64,000 nucleotides of DNA, taken from Linnemannia elongata. Taxonomy: Eukaryota > Mortierellomycota > Mortierellomycetes > Mortierellales > Mortierellaceae. The translations under genes and the position numbers were made by a program. Each line of letters begins with the position of its first letter. Position 1 is the first letter of the stretch. The stretch lies in the NCBI GenBank assembly GCA_036320915.1, contig JAXBDG010000006.1:2170001-2234000 (forward strand). The letters are read 5' to 3'. The notes beneath the pieces are model-generated. The model saw only the letters and a list, made by a program, of their open reading frames with translations, was not told where the DNA came from and ran no database searches. This document shows positions 43,006 through 54,211 of this stretch, one piece after another.

Positions 43006-44848
43006 ATGACCCAGGTAATGCGTCCTCAACAACAAGTTACACTCAACATTGACCCTCCCCTCCTCACCTTTCGGAATGAAACCATAAAACTCATTGCCAC
43101 TAAACACGTTTTTTTTAACTGACATTCACCTTTTTGCTATTCTCCCTTGTGTCTCGGACATTTTTTCCACCTCACAGAACAAAGCCGTCGTTATCGACTA
43201 CCAGGACCTGGTCACCAACAAGGACGTGTCGGCCCAAATTGAAGAAGCCTTTGGATCTCACGACCACTGTCTTGGCCTCTTGCTCGTCAAGAACCTCCCC
43301 CCTACTTACCTTGCCCTCCGAGAACGCCTTTTGAGATTGGCTTCTGTCTTTGCTGCGCTTCCCGAGGATGCAAAGGACAAGACTGTTCATGCCGCGAGTC
43401 GGTATTCTTTTGGGTGGAGTTGTGGCAAGGAAATCATGAACGGCAAGCCTGGTAAGGATAGGTTCCTTTTTTTTTTTTTTTTTTTTTTTTTTTGGTTTTG
43501 TTGGTTTTGCTGGTTTTGTTGCGGGACCCGGGACCATGGATAGACGAGGCATTGGAGTCCAGAGAGGAAAGAGAAGAGGAGGGCGCAAGCGTGGGAGGGG
43601 GGGGGGGGGGGAACCACTCGGACACATGACGGAGATGAACTTTGCATACGAATTGGGATATTCCGTGGGGAAAATATGAACAGCAAACGAAGCGACGAAC
43701 CAACCAACATCCGGCACGGCGCTCCTCGGCAATTGACGTTTTATCACGACTAGGAGTACTTCCTTGCGGGGTTTGAAAACAATCTGTTTCTTGGAGCATG
43801 AATTCCCATCAAGGTCAACACGACGGAATACAAGGACAAAACAAAAAGTGCTCTAAACGAAAACGAAAAAGGCGCCAAACGGGAAAAAGAGGAGAACTAG
43901 AGGTAGAAGGGGAAGAGAGGAAGGGAACCCATCGTGTTGATTAGACTAGTTTGTACGACCAAGAAGCTGCACTCCACATTTTCGCAATGCATGTTGACCC
44001 ACTTTTTTTTTTCTTGCGCACTTTTCCCCTCGGCTGACCATTTTTTTCTCATTAATATTCTTCTCACGCTGAGCATAGATGTATCCAAGGGAAGTTACTA
44101 CGCTAACCCGATGATGGACGAGCCTGAGGCCTCTAAGGTCCTCCAGGAGCAGTTTCCCGAATACTGCCACCCCAACGTCTGGCCCAAGGATTCCCTTCCC
44201 GAACTTGAACAGGCCTTCAAGGAATTAGGCCAGTTCATCGTCGGCGTCGGTGCGCAGGTGGCCAAGACCTGTGATGCCTTTGTCCACGCCCAACTCCCTA
44301 CCACCTTCTCCCCCACTCACCTCCAGGATGTCATCCAGAAATCCAAGACGACCAAGGCGAGACTGCTGCATTATTTCCCACAGACCGGCGTCACCGAGGG
44401 CGAGAAGCGGGATGATATGGATTCGTGGTGTGGATGGCATTTGGATCATGGATCCTTGACTGGTCTCACGAGCGCCATGTTTATTGATGAGTCCAAGGAG
44501 GGACTCCAGGAGGTTGCGTGTCCGGATAAGGAGGCTGGATTGTATATCCGTAACCGTGGCCAGCAGGTCGTTCAGGTCTCGATTCCTCGGGACCATTTGG
44601 CCTTCCAGACGGGCGAGGCTTTGCAGTTGGCGACCAGGGGTTTGTTAGCTGCTACTCCACATTGTGTGAGGGGTGCGACTGCCCCTGAGGACGATCCTGC
44701 TAGGTATGCGACCTTGGCCAGGAACACGTTTGCGGTTTTCATGCAGCCCTCGCTTGAGACTGTTGTTACTGAGGATGGACGCAGCTTTGGAGAGTGGACC
44801 AAGGAGGTTCTTGATCGTTACTATGACAAGGAGACTAAGGAGGTGTAA
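43006..44848 (+). CDS. 2-oxoglutarate/Fe(II)-dependent (isopenicillin N synthase-like) oxygenase (350 aa)
   Basis: Three exons: 43006-43014 (only MTQ), 43178-43451 and 44079-44848. The double-stranded beta-helix motifs are present: HLDHGSLTGL (His and Asp metal ligands), then PHCVRGA (distal His), and RNTFAVFMQP (2-oxoglutarate-type Arg). The N-terminal part (IDYQDLV, HCLGLLLVKNLPP) is also of the isopenicillin N synthase-like family. Substrate unknown; such enzymes hydroxylate or desaturate small molecules. The start exon of three codons follows the family because the alternative upstream frame has no homology. Intron 2 is 627 nt and holds T and G runs. It is convergent with the LEU2-LEU1 gene (390 bp apart), so a functional link with the cluster is possible but unproven. 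Confidence 0.75.
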
Positions 44849-45237
44849 ACTTTTTTGAGGATGTAGAAGTGTAAGAAAATGTCGTTGTAATTAAATTGAG
44901 TATGTGTTCTACACTGTCATTTGGTATGGATTGAGGTTGTCTTATTGTGAATCCGTGCATTGAAATGTCCACTGCTATCCACCCCACACACTTTTGGCGA
45001 ACCAAAAAATCCTTCATAATCCGAGTTGCCTTTACCACTCGGGGGTTTACTTTTTTAATAATCTCATCTCCAAAATCAAAGTAAATATCATGGAAACGAG
45101 AGAGAAAAAAAAAAAAAAAAAGGAAGGCGGATGGGTTTTCTTTGAAAGATGTTTATTTACAAGTTTGTTTACAATGTGAATGAAAAAAATGAGATTGAAA
45201 ATGTTGCAAAAATGGAGAAAGGGGGGGTTTTTTTTTT
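44849..45237. other. Convergent 3' region
   Basis: About 390 bp between two stop codons, containing an A-run and T-run. No gene seen. Confidence 0.4.
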
Positions 45238-48200
45238 TTACCAAGCGAGCTCGCTCTCGTCACCACAGTTGCTCTTGGAAGGAGCAGCAGCGGCAGCAGT
45301 TTCACTACCACAGCTAGAAGCCTTCTCGGGAGCAGTAGCAACACGGAAGAGCTGCTTGCCATAAGTCTTGTACATCTCCGTCACACCACCACCAGCCAAG
45401 AGACGCTCCTCCATCAACGACAATCCGAAGGGATACTCCTTTCCGTTGCAGTGGACCTTGCGATCCTTGACATCAATCGCAACCTCGGCACCCTCCTGAG
45501 CATCCTTGTAGAAAGCCTCGTCATCAAGGGTGATTCCGAGGAGGGACATGTTGGGCTGGTTACGGGCGTAGATGAAGGCGTAAGACTTTGCGATCACGGC
45601 CTTGACACCGGCACCGAGAAGGGCACGGGGAGCCTCCTCGCGAGAGGAACCAGAACCGAAACCACTGCCGCCGACAACGATGTCGAAGCCTTGCTTAACG
45701 AGGTCGCGGAATTCGGGCTTGACGAATTGGAAGGCGTGGGTGCCGAGATCAACGTCGGAGGTTCCGGGCATGAACTGGGCGGGGATGATGGCGTCAGTGT
45801 CGATGTTGTCCTCGAAGCGCTGGACGCGACCCTTGATGGTAGCCGAGAAGGAGGGTGGAGGGGCAGGGAGGGAGGAGCCGTCGGCGGAAGCCTCATCGTA
45901 AAGGATGGGGACGGGCTCGGAGTAGACGACGGGCTTGCCCTTCTCGATCCACTGCTCGAGCATCTCTTCGTAGCGGACACGGTCGATCGAGTCAAGGAGG
46001 TCGCGGGGGTTGCGGATCTTCATGTCGAAGGATGAGGCGGCGACGGTAGCGGCAGAGGCGAGGTTACCGATGGCACCCTTACCCATACGGTTACGGAAGT
46101 TACGGTTCTGGGACGAGAGCCAGACCTCACCTTCGCCGGCTTGGTCAGCAGCGACGGCGATACAGTAAGAGCATCCGGGGGCACCGATGATGAAACCGGC
46201 TTGCTCGTAGATCTTGAGGAGTCCGAGACGACGGAGCTTGGCGACGATGGGGACCGAGCCAGGAGTGACCTTACGCTTGCCTCCGAGGGCGGGGACAAGA
46301 CCCTTCTTCAAACCAGCCTCAAGGACAAGGGCAGCCAAGATGAGATCCTCCTCGGCCGTGGTACAGGCTCCAATGAAGCATCCGTCGAGTTTGGTTCCTG
46401 AGCAGGCATCGACATCGACACAGTTATCAGGATCGGGGTAGAGGGCAACGAGGGACTCGACCTTGGCGAGGTCGATGACGTGGGTCTCGGCGTACTCGGC
46501 ATCCTCATCGGCCTTGAAGTAAAGGGCAGAGTTCTTGTGCTGGGGGTTCTTGCGCTTGGCAATGTAGGCGGCGGTGGTCTCATCGGCCTCACAGACTCCG
46601 GCAATTCCTCCAAACTCGGTGGCCATGTTGGCGAGGGCGAAACGGGCATCGCACGACAAGTGCTTCAAACCGGGACCAGTGTACTCGACAGAACGCTCAA
46701 AGGCGACAGTGTTACGCTTGAGCTGCTGGAGGACATAGAGAATAGCATCCTTTCCACCGATACCGAAGGGAGGCTGGTTAATGAAGCGGATCTCGACCGT
46801 CTCGGGGACCTTGAACCAGGTCTCACCAGTGACCAAGGGCATGACAACATCAGCAGCACCAAGACCGACAGCAAAGGCACCGACGGCACCAGCAGAGCAA
46901 GAGTGCGAGTCGGCACCGATGATCATCTGACCAGGCTGGGCACGCTCACGGTAGAACTCTGTGTGAAGAATCGAGTAGTTGGCGCCGTAGAAGTCGATCA
47001 ACTTTGCCTCCTTTGCGAAGTCAGTCGAGGCCTTGATGAGCTCGGTGGGCTTGGGGAGGTGGTTGATGCTGGGATCGACGGTGTGGTCAACGGCGAGCCA
47101 GAAGCGATCGTTACGGTAGACGGAGGGGCGACCCATCTGATCGTAGGTCTTGTCCATACCCTTCCAGGTCAACTCGGAAGCCAAAGTCCAATCGACAGAG
47201 ACGCAGACCATGTCGCCGGGCTTGACGTTACCGGGGGCAGTGAGACCAATGGCGTTGTGGGCGATAATCTTCTCAGAGATGGTCATTCCACGGCGGCCGG
47301 CGGGGCGACCAATAGCCAAGGGACGGGTGATGGGGGCACCCTCGGCAGCGTTAAGACCAAAGAGCTCCTTCTCGAGGACCTCAAGAATCTTGTCACCCAT
47401 CTCCTTGGTGGTCTTCTCACCGCCCAAGTCACGGGTGCGGAATTCGTAACCAGCGGTATCAGGGCCATCCAAGACCTTGCGGACAGCATCCTCAACAGCG
47501 ACAGCCTCAGCCTCCATATCAAGCGAGTAGCGGAGCAACATGGCGGCCGAGAGGATGGTACCGACGGGGTTGGCAATACCCTTGCCTGCAATATCAGGGG
47601 CAGATCCGTGGATAGGCTCATAAACTCCCAAGCAGGGCTTGCCCTTCTCAGGGAGACCGTTCAAAGAAGCCGAGGGGAGGAGACCGAGGGAACCAGGGAT
47701 GACGGAAGCCTCATCCGAGAGGATATCGCCAAACATGTTCTCGGTCAAGATGACACCGTTGAGTCCACGAGGGTTCTTGACGAGGAACATGGCGGCGGAA
47801 TCAACGAGGTGGTGATCGACCTTGAGCTGGGGGTATTCCTTCTCAATCACATCCGTGACAGTCTTGCGCCAGAGACGGGACGAGGCCAAGACGTTGGCCT
47901 TGTCGATCGAATGAATAGGCCAGTGGGGCTCATGCTGGAGAGCAAGGGCAGCAGCAAGACGAGTAACACGCTCGACCTCAGCCTTGGAGTAAGGAAGGGT
48001 ATCATAAGCAAAACCATCCTCCTCGGTAGCCTCCTTGCGGTCACCGAAATAGATACCACCGACGAGCTCACGGATCATCATAAAGTCAACGCCCTTGACG
48101 ATGGATTCCTTGAGGGGAGAGTGGGAGATAAGGGAATCGGAGGCAAAGGTGCAGGGGCGGAGGTTGGCGTAGAGGTCGAGGGACTTTCTGAGGGCGAGGA

Positions 48201-48750
48201 GTCCTTGCTCGGGTCTGGGGTTTCCTGTAGCCCACTTGGGACCTCCTACTGCTCCGAGGAGGATGGCGTCGGCAGCCTTGCAAGACGCAAGCGCCTCGTC
48301 TGTGAGCGCCGTGCCTGTTTGCCATAATGGTCCAGTTTACAGTTCCAGAAGGTGAACGTTTGCAGGGAATTAAGATTCGAATTCGGATCAAAGGGATAGC
48401 GAGAAGTAGTCACGATTAGTTATCTTGTCCACTTTTGGCGTCGTATCTCTCAAACAAAATGGGTGATGTCCTCATGATCCAAGTTCATAGCGTTAATCCA
48501 TCCAACAAAGACAAGAACAAGAACAGAACAAGAACAAGAACAGGAAACAAGAAAGAACAAAGAAGAAAAACGTACCGTGGGCATCGATAGAGGCACCACC
48601 GATCAACTCGGTCTTGAAGGCAATAGAGATCTTGTGTGCGCGGATCTTGGCGACGAGCTCGAGGACACGCTGGGCCTCGGCAATGACCTCGGGACCGACT
48701 CCGTCTCCGGGGAGGAGGACGACTGTGGACTTCTTAGCAGCTACCGTCAT
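45238..48750 (-). CDS. Fusion enzyme: 3-isopropylmalate dehydrogenase + isopropylmalate isomerase (1083 aa)
   Basis: Two exons (48750-48576 and 48314-45238). Residues 1 to about 385 are a complete IPMDH (LEU2): [33 protein letters not shown], and [18 protein letters not shown]. Residues about 402-860 are an aconitase-type large subunit (LeuC-like) starting [15 protein letters not shown], with substrate motifs ([18 protein letters not shown]), Fe-S ligands FIGAC and GCSYC. Residues about 880-1050 are the small-subunit domain ([28 protein letters not shown]). The tail is Cys/Ser/Ala-rich. The two enzymes catalyse consecutive steps of leucine synthesis, in reverse order along the chain. The isomerase half looks like the prokaryotic/homoaconitase-like LeuC type rather than canonical fungal LEU1. 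No mitochondrial presequence is visible. One frame runs through the joint, so it is not an assembly artefact at that point. Confidence 0.9.
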
Positions 48751-49803
48751 GATATTGTTATTGTTGTTATGTGTAAAAAGAGGAGGTGTACAAACGAAAG
48801 GAAGCGGGCGTGTATGTGACAAAGAATAAGTTTACAAATGAGAAGAACGAGGAGGAAATGTAAGAGAGGAGGGGCAACAGCTGTGTGGGAAGAAAGATGT
48901 AAATCAAAAGGGGGTATTGCTTGTTGCAAAGAGAAGGGAGTTGGGGAAAAGAGGAAAAGGGGGGAAGATGTGTATGAGGATTAAGAAAAAGAAAAAAGAA
49001 AAGCAAAAAAGGGAAGAAAATGCCGCGACCTTTTAAAGATGAGAGAGGAGCATGCGCATGAATAGTGAAAGTAAAAAAAAAAGTCCGAAGTGTGCTATAC
49101 TGGGATTGTGATGACAATTAGAATACAATGAGAAGTATAAGGAATCAATAGAAAGGCATCCATCTGTCGGGCTGTCCCAATCAAATTGCACGAGTGACTT
49201 GTATGACTCTGATCTGTCCGAACTAGAGGTTACTCACTTCTCTTTGCGGCTACTGCTCACTCATACACACACACACACACTCACGGCACTCGTACTCGGT
49301 CAAAACGGCTGCATGAAGAGGCAATTGCAATTGCGTGTCGTCTTGCTTGCTTTGGTCAGGCACACAGCCAAAGGAAAAACGAGGAAAGAAAGAGGCAAAA
49401 ACAAACAAACAACTTCGCACATCGCATACACACAGTGGAAATGAGGATAAACCAGGGTAAAATGGATAAACTACCCCTGCCCCTGATGGAAACACAACAC
49501 TCCATATCGCCATTGCCAGACAAGAGCGATACCCACACTCGGCTATCTTGTTGACGCCCAATTGGTCGCGTGTTGTTGTAAGTTGAATCGTGTATCATAA
49601 TGAAGTGAGAGTTGTGGGTCATCGGCTCAAGTTCAATTGCCATCTTTTTTTATAAACCCGAGCGTGCAAACACGAAAAGAGAGATCAAGATCTTGAATGA
49701 GTATATGGTCTACATTGGGGTGCGTGTTTATTATGTTTTTTAGATGTTTGTGTTTTGCTGCAAAAAAGTTCGATGGAAACTACAAAGATAAAAGGCAGTG
49801 TGC
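48751..49803. other. Promoter region of the LEU2-LEU1 gene
   Basis: About 1.05 kb between same-strand genes. No gene seen. It holds a minus-strand TTTAAAAGG box (49029-49037, about 280 bp upstream of the ATG) and TGACTT/TGACTC sequences (49195-49200 and 49203-49208) that resemble Gcn4/CPC1 half-sites. Confidence 0.4.
49029..49037 (-). promoter_or_regulatory. TATA-like TTTAAAAGG upstream of LEU2-LEU1
   Basis: On the minus strand TTTAAAAGG is centred about 280 bp upstream of the ATG at 48750, within a GC-poor promoter. Confidence 0.35.
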
Positions 49804-51159
49804 TTATCCAGGGGGCAAGAGGGAGGCATCGACGCCAGATCCCTCCTCCTGAACCTCATCCTCCTCCAACTCATGGCGATCATAGATAGGCGAACGAGGC
49901 ATAGCCATCATTCCACTCCTGGCAGCCTCAAGGATACCAAAAGGCTTAACCAACTTGACAAAGGCATCGATACGATCAGGCTTGGCCGACAACTCGATCA
50001 CGGCACAGTCGCCACTGACATCGACCACTTTACCCTGGAACAACTTGGCCAGCTCTGTCAACGACTTTAAGTGGCCGTGAGTCTGACGGAGTGCGTTTGA
50101 GGGCGTCATTTCCTCGTCGGCCTCATCCTGCAATAACTGCCAGCCATTAGGGGAACGCGAGTTCATCTGGGCGCGGACGTGTTCTGGTCCAAGGATCGAG
50201 ACCTTGACCAACAGCAACTCGCGCTCAATGACCTTGAATCCAGTGTAATCCAACACCGCCCACACTGGAACCTATTATTGTTTTTGTTATCAGGAATAGG
50301 GGTAAAGCAGTAGGAAGAATTTGCATTGTCAGACGCATTGATCTCCTTTTCTTTCTTTTTCTTTCTCACGGAGGAAGTAGCAAAGTTGTTAAGCCAACAT
50401 TGCACAATAGCTTGCAAGCAGACAAAAAAAAATAAGACTTACAAGGTCCTCCAATTGCCTCCGGGCCTGCTCAATAGTATTCGACTCGCCTCTCAACACA
50501 ATTGTCATCCTCGAAAGATCAGCCACTTCCGTCTTGGCAACCACCAACGAATCAATGTTAAAACCACGTCCAGCCAAGATCCCTGAAACGCGACTCAAGA
50601 CTCCGGGCTCGTTCTGGACAAGACAGTTAAAGATGTGGCGTTGCTTCGTACGCGTCATGCCGATGGGAGGAGTGTTGTAGAGAATGTTGGAGACAGCTTC
50701 TTCGGCCGAGGGAGGGGCTGGGTGGAGGTAGTCGGATGTCAAGGCCGGGTGGCGCTTGTGAGGATGCGAACGTTTGTAGGAGATTGCCGAGGTTGAGGAG
50801 GATGATTGACGGAGGGTCATCATGGGGGTGGTGAGTGTGCGGGCGGGCTTGATTGCTGCCAATGCCGAGTTGGCCTATGGGATCCATGTGGGAGAATGTG
50901 AACAAAGGTTGTTTCCTTCCATGGTTAGCATCCTTGTTTTTGTTATTCTCGTTGAAAGTGAGACGAAGCACGAGGAGAATAATAAAGTCCAATATGTCCA
51001 GAGGTCGTTGGTTGTTGTTCAAGCCAGCAGTAAAACAATAAAGTTGGTCCATATGTGTTTTCTTTCGTCCTGAATGCAATGGTAATGAGGAAGAAGGTAG
51101 TTGTTGGTTACCAATGGCGCTGCTCTTGTTGCGGAGCTGAGGATCCTTGAAGTCCACAT
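49804..51159 (-). CDS. ILV6: Acetolactate synthase regulatory subunit (315 aa)
   Basis: Three exons (51159-51112, 50874-50443, 50271-49804). The N-terminus (MWTSRILSSATRAAPL and the Thr/Arg-rich continuation) is a mitochondrial presequence. An ACT domain occupies residues about 85-165: RHIFNCLVQNEPGVLSRVSG, ILAGRGFNIDSLVV, VLRGESNTIEQARRQL, then VPVWAVLDYT. The C-terminal half (ERELLLVKVSILG, FQGKVVDVSGDCAVIEL, then FVKLVKPFGILEAARSG) is the second ALS small-subunit domain. The protein binds the catalytic subunit encoded at 60430-62963 and is expected to confer valine feedback inhibition. The start ATG was chosen because it gives a presequence and splices in phase to the ACT exon. The third exon joins in phase at Leu-Val. 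Confidence 0.9.
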
Positions 51160-51936
51160 GAGGAGAAGGGTGGTGATGAGTGGAGAGAGGTTTGAATGAA
51201 GAAGAAGAGAGAAAAGAAAGGAGAAACTCTCAAGAAAAGGAAAAAAAAAAAAAAAAAGAAAAGTTGCCAGTCCTCGGTTCTCGGTCCTTGGTGTGTGTGT
51301 GATCCCCTCTTTGATGCGTTTGATGGTCAGTCAAGTGTTAAGAACAGAGATCGATGGAGTGGAGAAATAGTTAAGCTAAACTCTAAATCGATAACGCTAA
51401 TGACCGTTAAGCCAAAAAAATGAGTAACAGTAGTAAAAAGCGTTAACTCGATGACAGGGTTGACGAAACAACAAGTGACCAATCACATCCATCGCATGTG
51501 ATGTTCTTATCGATGGGTTGTTGAAGGCGCAAAAAAAAAGAAAAGAAAGCTGGGACAACGCCCCTTCTTCCCTTCTTCCAGGAACAAGGGGTGCAACCTT
51601 CTTTTGCTGCTCGGACTCTAATCAACCAAATACCCCTGCCCTTCTGCCAGTCATATTTCTCTCCTTACCTATCTCGAGCGAGGAACCTTACTCATATCTC
51701 TCAGCTTAACCAACGCAACACTCATTGGTGCTGTGTTGCTTCCTCCTAATGCTAAACGATGCGCTTCCGATCTCCTCACTCTTGGCTGTTTCAAACAGCC
51801 GTCTCTTCAATGCCAATGGCAGTGGCAATGTCAACAGACAATGGGAATGATGATACTAACATGAAATTTCTATTGCTTACTGAAAATGATAAAAAAACTA
51901 ACATACAAAAACTACTCCAAATGCCAATCCAACTCT
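51160..51936. other. Intergenic region between ILV6 and the HIBCH-like gene
   Basis: About 780 bp between two same-strand genes. No gene seen. No clear TGACTC site was found in the ILV6 upstream part. Confidence 0.4.
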
Positions 51937-54211
51937 TTAGTTGATCCACTTGAGCTCACCCTCGGTGCCCTTGGTGACCTTGCGCGACAAGACCTCCATG
52001 ACCTTCTCCCTGACACCAATCTTTCCTCCACTCTTCTTGACACAGACATCAGCAACCTCCTCAGCAGTCAACTGCAGAGGTCCGCTGCCCTCAGACTGGC
52101 CAAGGACAATCTTGCGGATCTCGTTCTCCGAGGGAAGAGCATATCGAGAGTAGGGGTACTCTTTCCAGGTAGTACTGTTGGACAACGACAAAGCCTTAGG
52201 GGCCTGGTTTCTAAAGTACTGTCCCAACATCTGCTCACGGTCAACCTCCTCGATAGTGGCGGGCTTCCACTTGGGGTCGAGGGTCTTCTCGATTAAAAGA
52301 GCGCGAACGCCCTCGGCAAAATCAGATCCGTGCAAGAACTGACGAGCCAACTGATGCTCCATCCTGAAGCAGTCAGCAATGCCCAAATTGGCGCCCTCGC
52401 GGATCTGCTGGAGGGTGACCTTCAAAGAGGTAGGCGAAACGGTGCGAAGGGTCTTCAAGGTCTTCTCCGCGAAGGGAGTCTTTTCCTGCTCCAATGCGGC
52501 AACAATCTCCTCAACAGTGTTGAAACGGAAGCAGCGATCAATGGCGTCGCGGTTGTCCGAAAGGGCGTACTTGTGGTCGTGAAGGGGTTCGCTGACAAAG
52601 TCCTCAATAGCCATGTTAATAACATCGTGGTTGTCGGTCTCCAGCTCACTCAGGCGATCCTCCAATGCAGCCAAACGCTCCGAAGGAACGTAGTGAGTAG
52701 CAATTCCTGCAAGACTGTACGAGTAGTTAAATGGACAAGGGAGAGTACGATTAGTTAATTAGGACGAGTTAAGGTCAATAAAAAACAACAAGTGCGGCTG
52801 CGTGCATGAAAGTGACACCATCTCGCACAAGAGGATATAGTTTCTGTTTCCTTACACAGTATCAATGCCCTTGAGCTGGGTGCCAACAAGACCGAGGTAG
52901 GTACCAGTCTCACCATCCAAGCGAGGCAAGAAGAAGGATCCTCCGACATCAGGGAACAATCCAATGTTGGTCTCGGGCATGGCAAAGACAGTCTTCTCAG
53001 TGGCAATTCTGAAAGGAGCGTGGACAGAAAGGCCGACTCCGCCACCCACTAGTTAAAGGAAAAAGGAGGGAAGGTGCACTTTGGTTAAGCAAATTGGATC
53101 GAGAAGCATTGACCCATTCTCCTCGCTTAAGAGCACGTGGTAGTTAACGAAAACAACACAGTAGGACAATTTCTCCTTACTGGTAATGCCATCGAGGATG
53201 GCGACAAAAGGGGTCTTCAAGGTGGCGATCATATGGTTCAGCTTGTACTCCTCGGCAAAGAAGTCCAAGGCCTCGTTGTGCTTTCCAGAGCCAGCCAACT
53301 CGACGACCTGACGGACATCTCCTCCAGCGCAGAAAGCTCTTCCTCCTGCTCCCTTAATCACAATAACCTTGCACAAGTCTGATGCATCCCAGGCCTACAT
53401 ACAAAAAAAAGGCCGTATTAGAACAACAGAGTTCAATAAACAAGCAGTCCATCCCTCTCAGCGTAATAATTTGCATGCCCTTTGCATGCGGGTCATAAAC
53501 ACACATAATCCTGATGCATACCTGGAGCTGGGGAGTCATATTTCTGACCATGCTCAAGTTGAGGGCGTTCAATGCCTTGGGGCGGTTGAGAACAAAGGTG
53601 CGGGAAGAGAGGTGCTTACGGTGCAACACATCAGCCTATTGTTGTTTAGTGGAGATCGTTGCAAAGTCGAGTTTAGTTTCCTGCGCTTTCTTCCGTCATT
53701 ATCCTCGATTTCCTTGTACGTGCACGAAAACGAAGGTCCTTCACGCAATGCTTCAAAGTGACGATCCATACCTCAACAGCGTCGGCCTTGGCAGCAGTGG
53801 TAGACATCTATTTGTGTTTTTGAACAGGTAAGGATAAACCGGGTCGAAAAAAAAAGCGTGAGTTGTCCGTGCTCGGTCACTGCTGAGTACGCCTCAGTGG
53901 TCTGTAGAACCCTCGTGAGTAACGCCGATATCCCTCTTGTGTCGCAAGAGCAACAATATGCCCTCTAAGTAGTCGTTCTAATTCCCAGTTCCTGGCTCTT
54001 GCTGTTCGTGCCTGGCCCTTCCACCTATGTTTCAGTAACAGTCCTGTTAAGGCCTTGTTCTCCCGCAACTGCCAAAAAAAGGGGGGGAGGGGATCCGTAC
54101 GTTGACACGGGCACCGAGCCAGTTGTTGACCACGCGGATGCGGTTCATGGCGACAGTCGAGGGCGACAACACCTTGGAGGCGGCGGTCATGCGGATTGTC
54201 TGGCGCAACAT
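51937..54211 (-). CDS. HIBCH: 3-hydroxyisobutyryl-CoA hydrolase, mitochondrial (481 aa)
   Basis: Six exons (54211-54101, 53807-53772, 53635-53522, 53394-53181, 53048-52856, 52714-51937). After a mitochondrial presequence ([16 protein letters not shown]) comes an enoyl-CoA hydratase/isomerase fold: [70 protein letters not shown], then the typical [15 protein letters not shown] segment and a C-terminal helical half. These motifs set it apart from general enoyl-CoA hydratases. It hydrolyses 3-hydroxyisobutyryl-CoA in valine degradation. The splice between exons 5 and 6 uses the acceptor ending at 52715, giving GT+T (Val). The alternative acceptor eight bases downstream loses the frame. Confidence 0.88.

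Noticed and set aside
46480..48327. 615-codon plus-strand frame
   Set aside because: Antisense shadow of the LEU2-LEU1 exon, caused by its codon bias.
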